A stretch of 64,000 nt of DNA from Setoptus koraiensis (taxonomy: Eukaryota; Arthropoda): assembly GCA_048013815.1 (NCBI GenBank), contig CM106585.1, positions 8,618,001 to 8,682,000 of the forward strand. Reading direction: 5' to 3'. A program made the position numbers and the translations under genes. The notes beneath the pieces were generated by a model. It was given only the letters and a program-made list of their open reading frames with translations, did not search any database and was not told where the DNA came from. Below, one piece after another: positions 1 to 10,991 of the stretch; the first letter of the stretch is position 1, and every line of letters starts with the position of its first letter.

Positions 1-453
1 ATAGTAGTATTGCTGCACGAAAAACTGAGCACATCTTTATTCTAGGGCTGTTGAGTTAAAATGCTTTTCCTATTAAGATTACTGTATTTCTGCCCTACGA
101 TTCTAATCTAAATCTACAGCGAAAGTTTTTGGAGAGGTGGTTCGTTTTTTTCCTGCACTCACATCAGAGGAATAAGTTTTGACTTTAGGTATTGTTTGTA
201 ATTTTTTCAGCAATTCGCTTTTCATCCATCCTCATGCATTCACTCGAATCAGCATTCATGAAATGCGGGTCGCGCACCACATCTTTTTTTTTTGGTTCAA
301 TATATAAATATAACTTTATCGCATGTAGACAGTAAGAAGAGAGTCCGCTCCCGAAATAGCGTTGATTTTTGGAGGCCCTCTCGATCATTTGGCAATGTCA
401 AAATGGCATTGACGAAAATTCCCAAATGAATCGATTTGGTGCATATCAGTTGA

Positions 454-1137
454 ATGTGGGACAGACGATGCACATCAAAGGACTGTGAACCAACAGCAGG
501 TCCCTCGAATTCAACAAACGAGCTCGTGGTGCCAAATCCAGATGTTTTGTTATTACTGGACCATTGGACTGGTCATCGCAATCATAAGAACCAAGCATTT
601 ATCAACTACGGAGGTGTCCAGATCATGGACATTCCGAAAGGTACGACTGACGGTTTACAGCCTCTAGATGTGTCCTTCAATAGGCAATATAAAAAATTAG
701 TCAAGCGGATCTATATTGAGGCAATGATGATGGGCAGAAAGGAGAAGATCACAAGTAGAAATGGCATTATCAACTTACAATCTCTGGTTTATAACCAATT
801 TTCGTCACCAGCCTACCAAGACTTGCTCATTTATGCCTGGCACAAGACGGATCCTGACTACAACGATGACGAATTGTCAATTGGCGTGAAACCCGATACG
901 GTAGAGAATATACAATTCAATTTCGACGGTAGAGATGTCCATTGTCAAGTACCTGAATGCAAGCAGCATCGTTTCATCCGTTGTGCCCATTGCGGCAAAA
1001 TATTGTGTCTCGAACATTTCTTACAAAGAACATGCTTCCACAATATTTCGCATGATTTTATCATGCATATTGAAGGGCCGTCACAAGTCATGTGCGCAGT
1101 ATCTGAAGAACCCAGGAATGAAACGTGTCATCCTTAA
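454..1137 (+). mobile_element. DDE transposase fragment (pogo/Tigger type), 5'-truncated
   Basis: A 227-residue open frame carries the C-terminal half of a DDE_1 (pogo/Tigger/Jerky) transposase. It contains LLLLDHWTGH, a strand ending in an acidic residue, then IPKGTTDGLQPLDVSFNRQYK, which matches the family's 'P..TT..LQPLDVG.....K' block. The N-terminal helix-turn-helix and the first catalytic Asp are absent upstream, so this is a truncated copy, unless a 5' exon lies outside the window (a cag precedes the frame near 450). The last ~70 residues hold a Cys/His pattern (CQVPEC, RCAHCG, LCLEHF, TCFHN) that could bind zinc; similar tails occur on some host-resident copies. It is a plain DNA-transposon relic or domesticated gene. 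Neither terminal inverted repeats nor a target-site duplication were found by eye. Confidence 0.7.
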
Positions 1138-1480
1138 AGGAAATAAGCCATTGACCATCAACACCGTCTGGTCAATATTACTGCACCTAAAGGATATGCA
1201 GAGCCTAGTGTAGTGCTGAACCTAAATGAGAACTCATCCTGGAAAGGTTATAGTAACTAATGAACTAATGCTCACGATAATAACGATAAAAACAATAATA
1301 ACAGTGCTTACAATAATAACAATGACAAAATGATGATCACCTCGACTATTTATCTTCAATTTATTAAGAATTTTTCGTATAAATTTCAACCCGATTATTG
1401 CAAAAAGCCGGCAACGTGATTCGTTGATCAGTCTTTGAATAGTCTATCACCCATCAAAGCCAAACAAAAAAGATAGAAAA
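1138..1480. other. intergenic, AT-rich, TATA-like box
   Basis: No coding signal is seen. There is a short run of imperfect AAT/AAC repeats at about 1270-1325. A TATAAAT at 1378-1384 lies about 100 bp before the small ORF at 1481 and could be its core promoter. The nearest arthropod-type initiator (TCAGTC, 1428-1433) is rather far away at about 50 bp. Confidence 0.4.
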
Positions 1481-1738
1481 ATGGAAGAGACAAGAGAACA
1501 AAAAGTAAAACAGTCAAGAGAAAAGCTGCTAGAAATATTGCCGAAGAAGAGGCCGGAAGAGAGACCATTCACCCCCATTCAGGTTAATCAATTGGCCATG
1601 GCCTACATAGAGATGTTGGAGGCAATTATAAAAAGTAAAAAAGGAGTCGATGAGTTTATGGAAGAGATTGGCCCGAGAGGAGATACGGAGTTGTTTTCAA
1701 TGGAAGATTTGAAAGACCGCCTAGTTCGAAGTAAATGA
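1481..1738 (+). CDS. small charged protein of unknown function
   Basis: An 85-residue frame starts at ATG in the context aaaATGG. The product is strongly charged (EETREQKVKQSREKLLEIL) and predicted to be mostly alpha-helical, with no signal peptide, membrane segment or cysteine. A TATAAAT box lies about 100 bp upstream. I recognise no family. It sits between the transposase fragment and the 3' end of the first protease gene, with no repeat signs of its own. It could be a real small gene, an exon of something larger, or a chance ORF; the amino-acid composition and intact start favour a real gene only modestly. Confidence 0.4.
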   Translation: MEETREQKVKQSREKLLEILPKKRPEERPFTPIQVNQLAMAYIEMLEAIIKSKKGVDEFMEEIGPRGDTELFSMEDLKDRLVRSK

Positions 1739-1898
1739 GAACTTGTTACCTGTTGATGTCCGTTCATCGCAAGTTCCAAAAAGCATGAATTATCTTCCAA
1801 GGATAACGGGTGATAACAAATAACTCAGCAGTCACTTTAATTAACTAAACACATCTATGATCAGTACAGAATAGATCCTACAAGGGTAAAATTTACAA

Positions 1899-3960
1899 TT
1901 AATATTTGATGAGGCCTTTGTAATGGGCTTCGTATGGAGTCAGTTTCTTGATGATTTTCTCGTCGCCAATCTTCTCCGTGATCTCTATAGGCTGCAAGGG
2001 AGGCCTAATAAAATCGAGTTTGACATCAATGACTTCGTCGTAACAATTATCGTTGGCATCTTTGGACAGCTTGAAATAGCCTTGATGCCCCCAGTAGTAA
2101 CCGTGTGAGTTTCTGAACAACCAGTATTCCTCTCCGTCCTCTACGCCGTGCCCCACAAGTAACATAGCATGGTATGAGTCCTCTTGTTTGCAGTTGTGAC
2201 CCTGATGCACTAGACCGCCATAGGCCGAAAAATCTTCGGGCACTTTTATAACCGCCATGGCAGGACCCGACAATTTCAAGATGGAAGGCCAGAGAGATCT
2301 GTGGTTTATTTCATCATAACTGAGCACAACGGGCCTCTTGTAGCCAGCTCGATGCCAATCGTCTTTTTCATATGGGCAAACTGATTCTTTGTTCAGGTAA
2401 GGGTAATCCACTCGCAATTCCACGCCCCAATCTCTTATAAATCTTTCGATAGCTTCAGAGTCTGCTCCTTCGCAACCTTCCGCACCGGCATGCTTGCCAC
2501 AATCAACTATATACTGCTCGCTAAATGGCACCAATTTACCAGTTTGGGTACAATGCCACCACTCCATGAGAGCCACAATGGAAAAAGCGTAACAACTCCC
2601 ACATCCATTTTGGCTTCTGGGTACAGCCAGACAGCCGTCCGCGCGATAATCCAGATAAACCTGGTCCTTAGGCCAGTCGCCGACGTCACTCATGTAACCT
2701 AAACGGGCCCTCTTCGCCCTCTGCATATTCTTCTTCTTATTAGTTCTTTTTCTCCTATTTTTAGCAGTATTTTTAGCCTCCGTTGGCTGCAACATAGTCG
2801 ATCCATCTTCGTCTATATCTCCATTCGTGGAAGTGGAATATTCGCCAGTTGCGACCCTCTGCCGTTCTTCGCCATATTCTTCCACACCATCCGCACCTGA
2901 ATCCTCCGGATTCTCGTCGTCATCGTCGTCGTCGCTTGATATCTTCTGAATAGTTTTAGTCAACCAAGTGAACTGTCGCTTTACATAGTCGACAGAGTTT
3001 GGAATTATCTCCAGCATATTCAATTGTTGCTCCGGCAAGCCATCTTCATTTCTATCATCTTTCGAAGCTTGACTTACTAACTCCAATGGTGTGTGCTCAG
3101 GATTTGTCGATGGCACCCGCTTAACGAACTTTTTACTCTCTTTCGGTTGTTCGCCAACTATCGGGGATTGATATTCGTCGATTTTCATGTCACGATTACG
3201 CTGCATTCTATCATTTCGTCTGTTAGATTTCGACATTTGTTGCCAGCTTCTTTTCTTCGTTTTGCCGCCTCTGGGTCCCCCTCTGTCATCATCAACATCC
3301 ATCTTTTCCGACAATTCAACGTCTCTTTTGGATCTGTGATTATCTATGGTAATTTGCAATTGCTGAGCTAGCAGTTGATAGCCGGGCTGCTTTTCTGCAA
3401 CAATTTGCGCCAGCATTTGTTTCAATCGTTCAAGATCAAAACCGGTCAATGGTTCTGACTCGTCACTTTGGCCATTGCTTGATCCAGATTCGCCTTTTGC
3501 CTGTTTTCTTGGCTTAAAACCAGAATACATCTTCTTCAGCTCCTCCGGTGTACTGTCACTAAACTGATTGATACTTAAAAAATATCTTATTTTGCCCAAC
3601 CTGAATGCCATATTGTGCAAGAATGTCTTGAGGGCACTCGCAATGAACAACTTCTTTCTCGCCAGCTCATCTCTGATTGTTGGATAGATCTTTTGGAAAG
3701 ACGTCTTTACATGGCGAATGAGAGAAAACGAAAAGCTATATCACGTAAGGCTAAATTATTTGACGTCAACAGTTGTACACTATACAATCAACGGTATGAC
3801 TTACTTTGTAACGATCCCATTCGAAGATCTTGGGCAATTGAATGCTTAGATACTTTGGCCTAGCGTTGGTCTCTTCAGCATTTGTCGGCTGCCACGACAA
3901 TAGTAACAAGAGTAAAAGAAGGCCGGATAGTAGTATTGCAGCACGATAAACTGAGCTCAT
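1899..3960 (-). CDS. C1A-1: papain-like cysteine protease with long linker propeptide
   Basis: Two exons (3960-3805 and 3704-1899) joined across a 100-bp GT-AG intron in phase 0; 653 residues. Exon 1 gives a signal peptide (Leu-rich core, residues ~8-22) and LPKIFEWDRYK. Exon 2 completes the I29 inhibitor (ELARKKLFIASALK, HNMAFRLG, YFLSINQFSD, to ~residue 113), then a ~270-residue linker with EKQPGYQLLAQQL, RSKR (176-179), ESKKFVKRVPSTN, VKRQFTWL, an Asp run and RAKR (381-384). The C1A domain follows: QNGCGSCYAF (catalytic Cys423), SEQYIVDCG, YHAMLLVGHG (His564) and FRNSHG (Asn584). It should be a secretory/lysosomal endopeptidase made as a zymogen. The usual Trp after the catalytic Cys is Tyr, and NSWG is NSHG. 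Cathepsin L-type precursors are ~330 residues, so this one is twice as long. The upstream TATA seen in sister genes is degenerate here. Confidence 0.9.
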
Positions 3961-4206
3961 TTTTATACTCTCGCTTATTTCTTATTGCTTCAAAATTTCC
4001 TGTAGCAGTCACTTTGCACTCTCGGACTATATTGTAAATCACAACTGTGCACTCGCAATGAATCGTTAGAATTTAAAGTGAGCCTCTATGATTTTTCCTC
4101 TCCGAGAGCTCTTTCGCTTTTGTTTGCGCAGCCACATGACCGAAGTAAGTTTCAACACCAGCCATCACCATGCATGATATGTGAACTACCCAAATCTGTT
4201 CTCCGT

Positions 4207-4226
4207 CGATATCTAAATATAAATCT
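4207..4226 (-). promoter_or_regulatory. conserved upstream element, C1A-1 copy
   Basis: CGATATCTAAATATAAATCT, about 250 bp upstream of the C1A-1 start. The same element recurs at a like position upstream of C1A-2, -3, -4 and -5. Its core CTAAATATAA (4213-4222) fits the MEF2 consensus YTAWWWWTAR. The element also reads as a TATA-like box on either strand. Confidence 0.5.
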
Positions 4227-4305
4227 TAGTGCAAGCAGCCAAAACAAAGAAAATATGCTCAATGACAGTACAAAAACATAGTAGAAAATACTACCGAATG
4301 CTAAA

Positions 4306-4640
4306 TTCTATAATTAAACTCTCGAAACAATCAAATGTCAGCTGTTGAAAATTTTGAGAGACGACTATCATCTGCTCGTCGGTCGATATTAAATGTTCAT
4401 CTGCTGCTCGCTGGATGATTCGAGGCATCAGAATAATTACCAATCGGGTATCGACTTTATCACAAACGAGATAAAAGGGAAGAATAAGGATGGTGTAGTC
4501 CCGAACACACAATCCGATTTGGATGAAACTTCACATACTCTGACCACAGTTTGGGTGGTCCGGAAATGCGAAAACTTCCGGTGGCGCTATTATGAACTAC
4601 ACCCAAAAATTGGGCCCCAATTTTAAGTTGGCAACTTAAG
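4306..4640. repeat. possible degenerate interspersed repeat
   Basis: Non-coding stretch between C1A-1 and C1A-2. It has text of the kind found in many arthropod interspersed repeats (gatttggatgaaacttcacat at about 4515, then a gggcccc-containing segment near 4610). No second copy was seen in the window and no terminal repeats were found, so the call is tentative. Confidence 0.25.
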
Positions 4641-4709
4641 CAACTTTAGAAAGAGCGCCCATGTATTGCAATGCAAAACTGGACGTGACACAGGCGTCTA
4701 TGGTGTCGC

Positions 4710-5060
4710 CTATAGACAGAGAGAGATTTGATAGCCGGTATCCTGGCAAGCTGCACTAAAATTCACTGGTGACAACAATCGTGTCAATCGTGAAACTACA
4801 CTTACGAGGAAGATATCGCTGAGTTCGGCGCTGGCACTGGAACACGGGGGTCCGAACAGACGTCGGCGAGTGGGTGCCAAGATGCCAGCCTCGACGGTGC
4901 TTCGAAGAACGCAAAAAGATGGAAGGCGCTCACATTGCAATTTGTCCAAATCAATGCACAACTGTCAAATTTCGTCGCTCGATCACAATAGTTGGACAGT
5001 TACTTATATTTGAGATTCACTCTACAGGCACTATGTAGAGATACAGACGATAAATAAAAT
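4710..5060 (-). repeat. duplicated 3'-flank block, copy A, with short ORF and splice-donor-like site
   Basis: This flank of C1A-2 is closely similar to 13464-13746, the flank of C1A-5. On the minus strand it contains a short frame (from 4961) starting MCIDLDKLQCERLP, and after ELSDIFL a GTAAGT donor-like site. Copy B keeps the start and the GTAAGT but has a 1-base shift between them. The block may be a remnant exon carried along with the protease duplication or non-coding DNA. No known family is recognised. Confidence 0.45.
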
Positions 5061-7020
5061 CTATTGGAATCTCAATAGACCCTTGTAATGAGCCTCGTAG
5101 GGCGTCAGTGTTTTGAGAATCTTATTTTTGCCGCGACCCTCGACTATCTCGATCGGCCCGACAGGGGGCCTGAGATAATCCAATGTTGCTTCAAATACCT
5201 GATCGAAACAGTTGTCCTTGGCACCCTTGGATAGCTTGAAATATCCTGCCTCGCCCCAATGGTAGCCATGCGAGTTTCTGAATAACCAATATTCGTCGCC
5301 ATCCTCAACACCGTGGCCCACCAGTAACATAGCATGGTATCCTTCATGATTGCAGTTGAGTCCGTGATGCACCAGACCACCGTAGGCCGAAAAATCGTCG
5401 GGAACCTTCAATATCGCCAAGATAGGACCCGATAATTTCAACACTGTTGGCCACAGGGCCCTGTGGTGGATTCTGTCGTAACTCAGCACTACTGGCCGCT
5501 TGTAGCCAGCCCTATGCCAATCGTCCTTTTCGTAAGGACAAATAGAATCTCTAACTAAATATGGATAATCAACGCGTAACTCGACGCCCCAATTTCTGAC
5601 AAATTCTTCTATAGAATAGACATTTCCTCCGTTGCAACCGTTCAATCCGGTGTGCTTGCCACAATCAATAACATACTGCTCGCTAAATGGTACCAAGTAG
5701 CCCGTCTGCTTACAATGCCACCATTCCATCAATGCCACTAGGGCAAACGCATAACAGCAACCACAGTCAAACTGATTTCTGGTAACAGTTAGGCAACCTT
5801 CGCTGCGAAGATCCACATAGACTTTGTCCTCTATTTGCGAACCATTGCTGACGTCGCTTAAATAACCCAAACGTGCCCGTCTCGTCGACTCGTCGCCATC
5901 GGCATTTGCATCGTCACTGACATCCGTCGATCGGCCATCACCGATAAAGTGTACTGGATTGTATTCGTTTTCGTCGTCGTCGTCGTCGCGCGATATCTTT
6001 TTGAAAGCAGATGTCAACCAGGTAAACTGTCGCTTAACAAAATCAACAGAGCTCGGAAATATCTCCAACTTTTTCAATTGTTGCTCTGGCAAGCCATCTT
6101 CATTTCTATCATCTTTCGAAGCTTGACTTACCAACTCCAGTGGTGTGTGCTCGGGATTTGTCGATGGTACCCGCTTAACGAACTTTTCACTTTCATTCGG
6201 TGGTTCGTCATCAATCATAGATCGAAATTCATCAATTTCCGTGTTACTGTTCCGCTGTCTTCTATCATGTCGACCATCAGATTTCGACATCTGTCGCCTG
6301 CTCCATTCCTTTGTTTTTTCCTTGCTCAAATCTTCGTCACCATCATCAACAACCTTTTGGTCGGACAATCCGACGTCTCGCTTCGATCTATGATCATCTA
6401 TGGTTATTTGCAGTTGTTGAGCTAGCAGTTGATAGCCAGGCTGCTTTTCTTCGACAATGCGCGCCAGCATCTGTTCCAATTTTTCAAGATCAACGACAGT
6501 CAATGGTTCCATCTCATCATTTTGGCCATCCGAGCTTGATTCCGATTCAACTTCCGCCTCTTTTTCCGGCTTTATACCAGAGAACATCTTCGTCAGCTCT
6601 TGCGGTGTGTTGTCGCTAAACTGATTGATGCTCAAAAAATATCTCACTTTGCCCAACCTGAATGCCATATTGTGCACAAATGTCTTGAGGGCACTAGCAA
6701 TGAACAACTTCTTTCTCGCCAACTCATCTCTGATAGTTGGATAGATCTTTTGGAAGGACGTCTGTTTAGAGCGAATAAAAGAAAACGGAGAGCTATATTA
6801 AGTATTACTAATTAATTTGATATCGACAATCGTAAATCATATGATCAACAGTATCACTTACTTTGTAGCGATTCCAATCGAAAATCTTGGGCAGTTGATA
6901 GCTCAGATTTTTTGACTTGACGCTGGTTTCTTCAGCATCTGTCGGCTGCCAGGACAGAAGTGACAGTAGTATAAGGAGACCGGTTAGTAGTAGTGCAGCG
7001 CGACAAGCTGAGCTCATCAT
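5061..7020 (-). CDS. C1A-2: papain-like cysteine protease with long linker propeptide
   Basis: Exons 7020-6862 and 6761-5061, 100-bp phase-0 intron, 619 residues. Either of two adjacent ATGs (7020, 7017) can serve; the first is taken. Signal peptide, LPKIFDWNRYK, I29 domain (HNMAFRLGKVRYFLSINQFSD), PGY module, RSKR site, ESEKFVKRVPSTN, VKRQFTWL, acidic run, TRRAR before the mature domain. The active site is QFDCGCCYAF, so Ser24 of the usual CGSC is Cys next to catalytic Cys389; His529 and Asn549 (FRNSHG) are present. GCNGG is kept. The C-terminal tail TLTPYEAHYKGLL is shared with sister copies. The last ~100 coding bases and the adjoining 3' flank are nearly identical to C1A-5, a sign of recent gene conversion or duplication. 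The linker block HTPLELVSQASKDDRNEDG is identical to C1A-1. Confidence 0.9.
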
Positions 7021-7086
7021 TAAACTCTCGGTTATTGCTTGTTTGTTTATTCTTCGGAATTTCCTGTATCCTTCACTATAAAATAT

Positions 7087-7127
7087 CTCACTAAAATGCG
7101 AATCACAAGCTTGCACTCGTTATAAAT
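7087..7127 (-). promoter_or_regulatory. core promoter of C1A-2 (TATA + Inr)
   Basis: On the minus strand ATTTATA (7127-7121) is followed about 30 bp later by TTTAGTGAG (7095-7087). The GCGAGTGCAxGCTTGTGAT-like spacer between them is conserved with C1A-4 and C1A-5. The predicted start at about 7092 gives a ~70-nt 5' UTR to the ATG at 7020. Confidence 0.55.
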
Positions 7128-7308
7128 CTCGAATTCGGTTGTTTTTCCCTCTGGAGAGCCGTTTCGCTTTTGTTCGGGTACACAGATGATCAAAATAAGT
7201 TTTAACACCAGGCATGATCGGCATTCTCGAACTCGAACGTTTCCAATCTATTCTTATGATCTCTCATGTCGCCATTCATGTATGCGGACTACTCAATCTG
7301 TTTTCTGA

Positions 7309-7328
7309 CGATATCTAAATATAAATCT
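7309..7328 (-). promoter_or_regulatory. conserved upstream element, C1A-2 copy
   Basis: CGATATCTAAATATAAATCT, identical to the C1A-1 copy. It is followed by a conserved GCAACCAAAACAAAAAGAAT stretch and a TATGCTCCATGAA block also seen at C1A-4. Confidence 0.5.
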
Positions 7329-7744
7329 GCATGCATGCAACCAAAACAAAAAGAATATGCTCCATGAAAGAAACAATAAAAAACACTGCAGAACGATGAT
7401 TTCTATAATTAAACTCTAAGAATAATTATTGATCGGCTTCTGAAAAAATTCTGGAGTCTTGCCGAAAGATATGAAAACCTGAGAGTTATACTTTTAGAAA
7501 TTTGCAAATGATCATCAGGCCAATGGGAAAATTCTACAGTTTTTATATGACCGATGATAATTCAATTTGAACACTAATGATTTAGTGATTGGTCAATGAC
7601 TGTTAGTCTAGAGCAGCGGATTGCTTTTTGGAAAAGCTTAAACACACAATAGAGGCTACTTCTTCAAAAGAGATGTTGCAAGAATGACTTGACCATTTCG
7701 CTTCTAGAATTTTCTGATTACAATTGTAGTTCGCACATCACAGA

Positions 7745-9769
7745 TTATAAATACTTCTTCAATAGGCCCTCGCGATGGGCCTCGTACGGACTCAATTTTC
7801 GAATTATTTTCTTCTTGCCATAGCCCTTTGTTACCTCGATTGGGCCCAAAGGAGGCCTAAGAAAATCCATTTTCGTATCAGTGATTCCGTCAAAACAAAT
7901 ATCGCTGGCTGCTTTGGACAGCTTGAAATAGCCTTCCTCGCCCCAGTGGAAACCATACGAATTCCTAAACAGCCAATATTCCTCGCCGTCTTCTATGCCG
8001 TGTCCCACAAGCAACATGGCATGGCTTCCGTCGTCCTCTTGGCAGTTGTGACCCTGATGAACTAGACCACCGTAGGCCCAAAAATCTTCGGGATTATTTA
8101 TGACCGCCAAGGCAGGACCCGACGACTCCAAGATGGTAGGCCAAACAGATCTGCGATAGATTGTATCAAAAGTGAACACCACTGGCCTCTTGTAGCCAGC
8201 CTTATGCCAATCGTCCTTGTCGTAGGGACAAATAGCATCTCTGTATATGTATGGGTAGTCTGCGCGTAATTCAACGCCCCAATCCCTGACAAATCTTTCC
8301 ATGGATCTTCTGTTTCCTCCGTTGCAACCTTCCATACCGGTGTGTTTACCGCAGTCAATTACATACTGTTCGCTGAATGGTACCAAGTGGCCCGTTTGCG
8401 AACAATGACGCCATTCCATTAGGGCAACCAGCGCGAACGCATAACAGCTGCCACAAAACAACTGGTTTCTAGGAATAGTTAGACAACCGTCTTGGCGATA
8501 GTCCAAAAATACCTGGTCTTCCGGGGGCGATTCGTCGCTGATGTCACTCAAATAACCCAAACGGGCCCTCCTTGAACGCTCACGACTTTTTTTTCCCAAG
8601 AAAAAATTTAAGCATGCAATGGAATTTTCATCCGTCGCATTCTTTTGCTCCCCTAAGCAATCGCCAGTGTGTTCCGGCCAGTCAGCGTTTTCGCCGTCAC
8701 TACCATCGTCGTTGTTCTCGTCGTCATGTTTGCCGTCTACCTCGTCTTCAGTACTTATCTGCTTGAAAGTATCGGTCAACCAGGTAAACTGTCGCTTTAC
8801 ATAGTCAACCGAGTTTGGAATTATCTCCAGCAATTTCAATTGTTGCTCCGGCAAGCCGTCTTCATTTCCATCCGTGTTCGCGGCTTGACTAAACAGCTCC
8901 AAAGGTGTGTGCTCGGGATTTGTCGACGGTACCCGCTTTACGAACTTTTTACTCTCTTTCGGTTGTTCGCCGTCAATCAGAGATCGATATTCGTCGATTT
9001 TCATGTTACTATTACGCTGTCTTCTATCAGATTCTGACATCTGTGGCCAGCTTTTTTTCTTCGTTTTTTCGCTGCGCAATTTTTCGTCAACATCATCAAC
9101 AGCCATTTGGTCGGATAATCCGACGTCTCGCTTAGATCTATGATCGTCGATTGTTATTTGCAGTTGCTGAGCTAGTAGACGATAGCCTGGCTTCTTTTCT
9201 GCTATAATGCGCGCAAGCATTTGTTCCAGCCATTCGAGATCAACGCCAGTCAGGGGTTCCATCTCATCACTTTGGCCATTCACACTTGATCCGGATTCAC
9301 CTCCTCTGTGGTTTTCTGACTTAATACCCGAGTTTATCTTTTTCAGCTCTTCCCGTGTAATGTCGCTAAACTGATTGATGCTCAAGAAATATCTCACTTT
9401 ACCCAACCTGAATGCCATATTGTGCACGAATGTCTTGAGGGCACTAGCAATGAACAACTTCTTTCTGGCCAACTCATCTCTGATAGTTGGATAGATCTTT
9501 TGGAAGGACGTCTTTGCAGAGCGGACAAGAGAAAAAGAAGAGCTATGTTAAGTATTGCTCATTTATTTTGCGCAAACAATTGTAAATTCTATAACAGTCT
9601 CACTTACTTTATAAAGCTCCCAATCAAAGATCTTTGGCAGTCTGATGCTCAAATTCTTCGGCTTGACATATGTTTCTTCAGCATCGGTCGGCTGCAAAGA
9701 CAATAGTGACAGCAGTAGAAGAAGACCTGATAGCAGTATGGTAGCGCGGTTTACTGATCTCTCACTCAT
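7745..9769 (-). CDS. C1A-3: papain-like cysteine protease with long linker propeptide
   Basis: Exons 9769-9608 and 9511-7745, 96-bp phase-0 intron, 642 residues. Signal peptide (LLSGLLLLLSLLSL), LPKIFDWELYK, I29 domain, EKKPGYRLLAQQL, RSKR, ESKKFVKRVPSTN, VKRQFTWL, acidic stretch, then SRRAR just before the mature domain. Active site QLFCGSCYAF (Cys410), SHAMLLVGHG (His551), FRNSYG (Asn571); here the NSWG Trp is Tyr. GCNGG and the C-terminal LSPYEAHREGLL tail are present. The linker has a unique insert of about 40 residues with two cysteines (GDCLGEQ, IACLNFF). The TATA/Inr/5'-UTR segment found at C1A-2, -4 and -5 is missing upstream although the more distal element at 9921 is kept, so expression may be reduced or use another start. 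Confidence 0.9.
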
Positions 9770-9920
9770 TTCGAACCGGTATGTATCAGATTAATTGAGA
9801 TTGTTTTTCTCTCTCAAAGTACCAAAATAAGTTTCAACATCAGGCCAGATCATCATTATCTCATTGTTTCTCTCCACCTATCCTCATGATTTTAAATGTA
9901 TCATGCCGTGTGTGTTACGT

Positions 9921-9940
9921 CGATATCTAAATATAAATCT
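9921..9940 (-). promoter_or_regulatory. conserved upstream element, C1A-3 copy
   Basis: CGATATCTAAATATAAATCT, identical to the copies at C1A-1 and C1A-2. It lies about 150 bp from the start codon rather than ~250-300 bp, because the core-promoter segment between is missing. Confidence 0.5.
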
Positions 9941-10991
9941 ATGTACATACCTCATTAACACATGATTTGGTATATTTATATAGAACATGTATTTATTTTA
10001 GCAACAGAGCGGCAAATTTTGCAATTGGACCCTAAGGGAAGATTACTTAAGATAGAAGTTTCGTGTGTCGATGAATGCGAGTAATGAAACGTATGAGTTT
10101 ATCTACAATACCCTCTCACATTGCTAAGCTCCTCTGTTGGATAATTGTTGAAAGTTTTTTTCTGCTTCAGCGGTTGATAAATTTGCTAATAACTCAGATC
10201 TACGAGAATTTATTGTGACAAGTGATTGCAAAGATAATATTGATTAGTTTGGGGCTTATAGAAATCAGCTGCTCATATTTGGTGTCCATTCAACACAAGT
10301 TGGAAAAAACTGACTCGAAGAATGTCTCGGTCTGATTTGCAGCATGCCAAAGAAGCATTCGACCACGTCATTCTTTGCGAGTGCGTTTTCTCTAACCGAT
10401 TGGATAATCCCACCCTGTACCTTTCAATAACTCTTACGATGTGTTCGAGCTGCTCATTGGAGCATCATGGTGAATGATTCCCAGCTACGAGAGAATTTTA
10501 AAAAGTATGACTAAATGAATATAGAGGCTTATTTTGATGCATGGAATGTGATAGCTCAATAGCAAATAAAGAGTAGACTGCCAACAAACAATATTTCGAC
10601 ATCTTTCGGTCAAAATGACTTATCATTTATCTGCTCTATGAAATGACTTTCACCCATAATTTCCTGATTGAATGGTTTTTGCTGGAAATAAAATGCAATT
10701 TGGATCAACAGTGATTTAAACTATGATCGAAATTATGTAGATTAGTCCGAGTGACAATGTACATTTGTGTGTTGCCGCAAAGTTGTAAATTGGCAATAAC
10801 ATCATACCTAACTAGGACCGCCTCTAGTAGAATTTACAACAAACATCGGATCACGATCGCATCACCGACATCTCAAAGCAAGTCAATATTTTTTGTTAAG
10901 ACCCATTCGCTCGAACTTACAAACAATGCATACAATGCAATACATCTATGAATGTCACAAATCTATCATCCCATTAGAGAAAAATTCACAG
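9941..10991. other. intergenic, with a diverged block shared with 19164-19300
   Basis: No intact gene is seen. The stretch at about 10331-10440 resembles 19205-19300. In the plus frame, RSDLQHAKEAFDHVIL..CVFSNRLDN aligns with LSDPQHPEELLVNAIS..VFSDQLED. This suggests an old shared repeat or pseudogene. The rest is AT-rich without recognisable motifs. Confidence 0.35.

Noticed and set aside
5949-6425. 158-codon plus-strand frame inside C1A-2
   Set aside because: Antisense of the linker of C1A-2; similar shadows occur at the same place in sister genes because the sense sequence is conserved.
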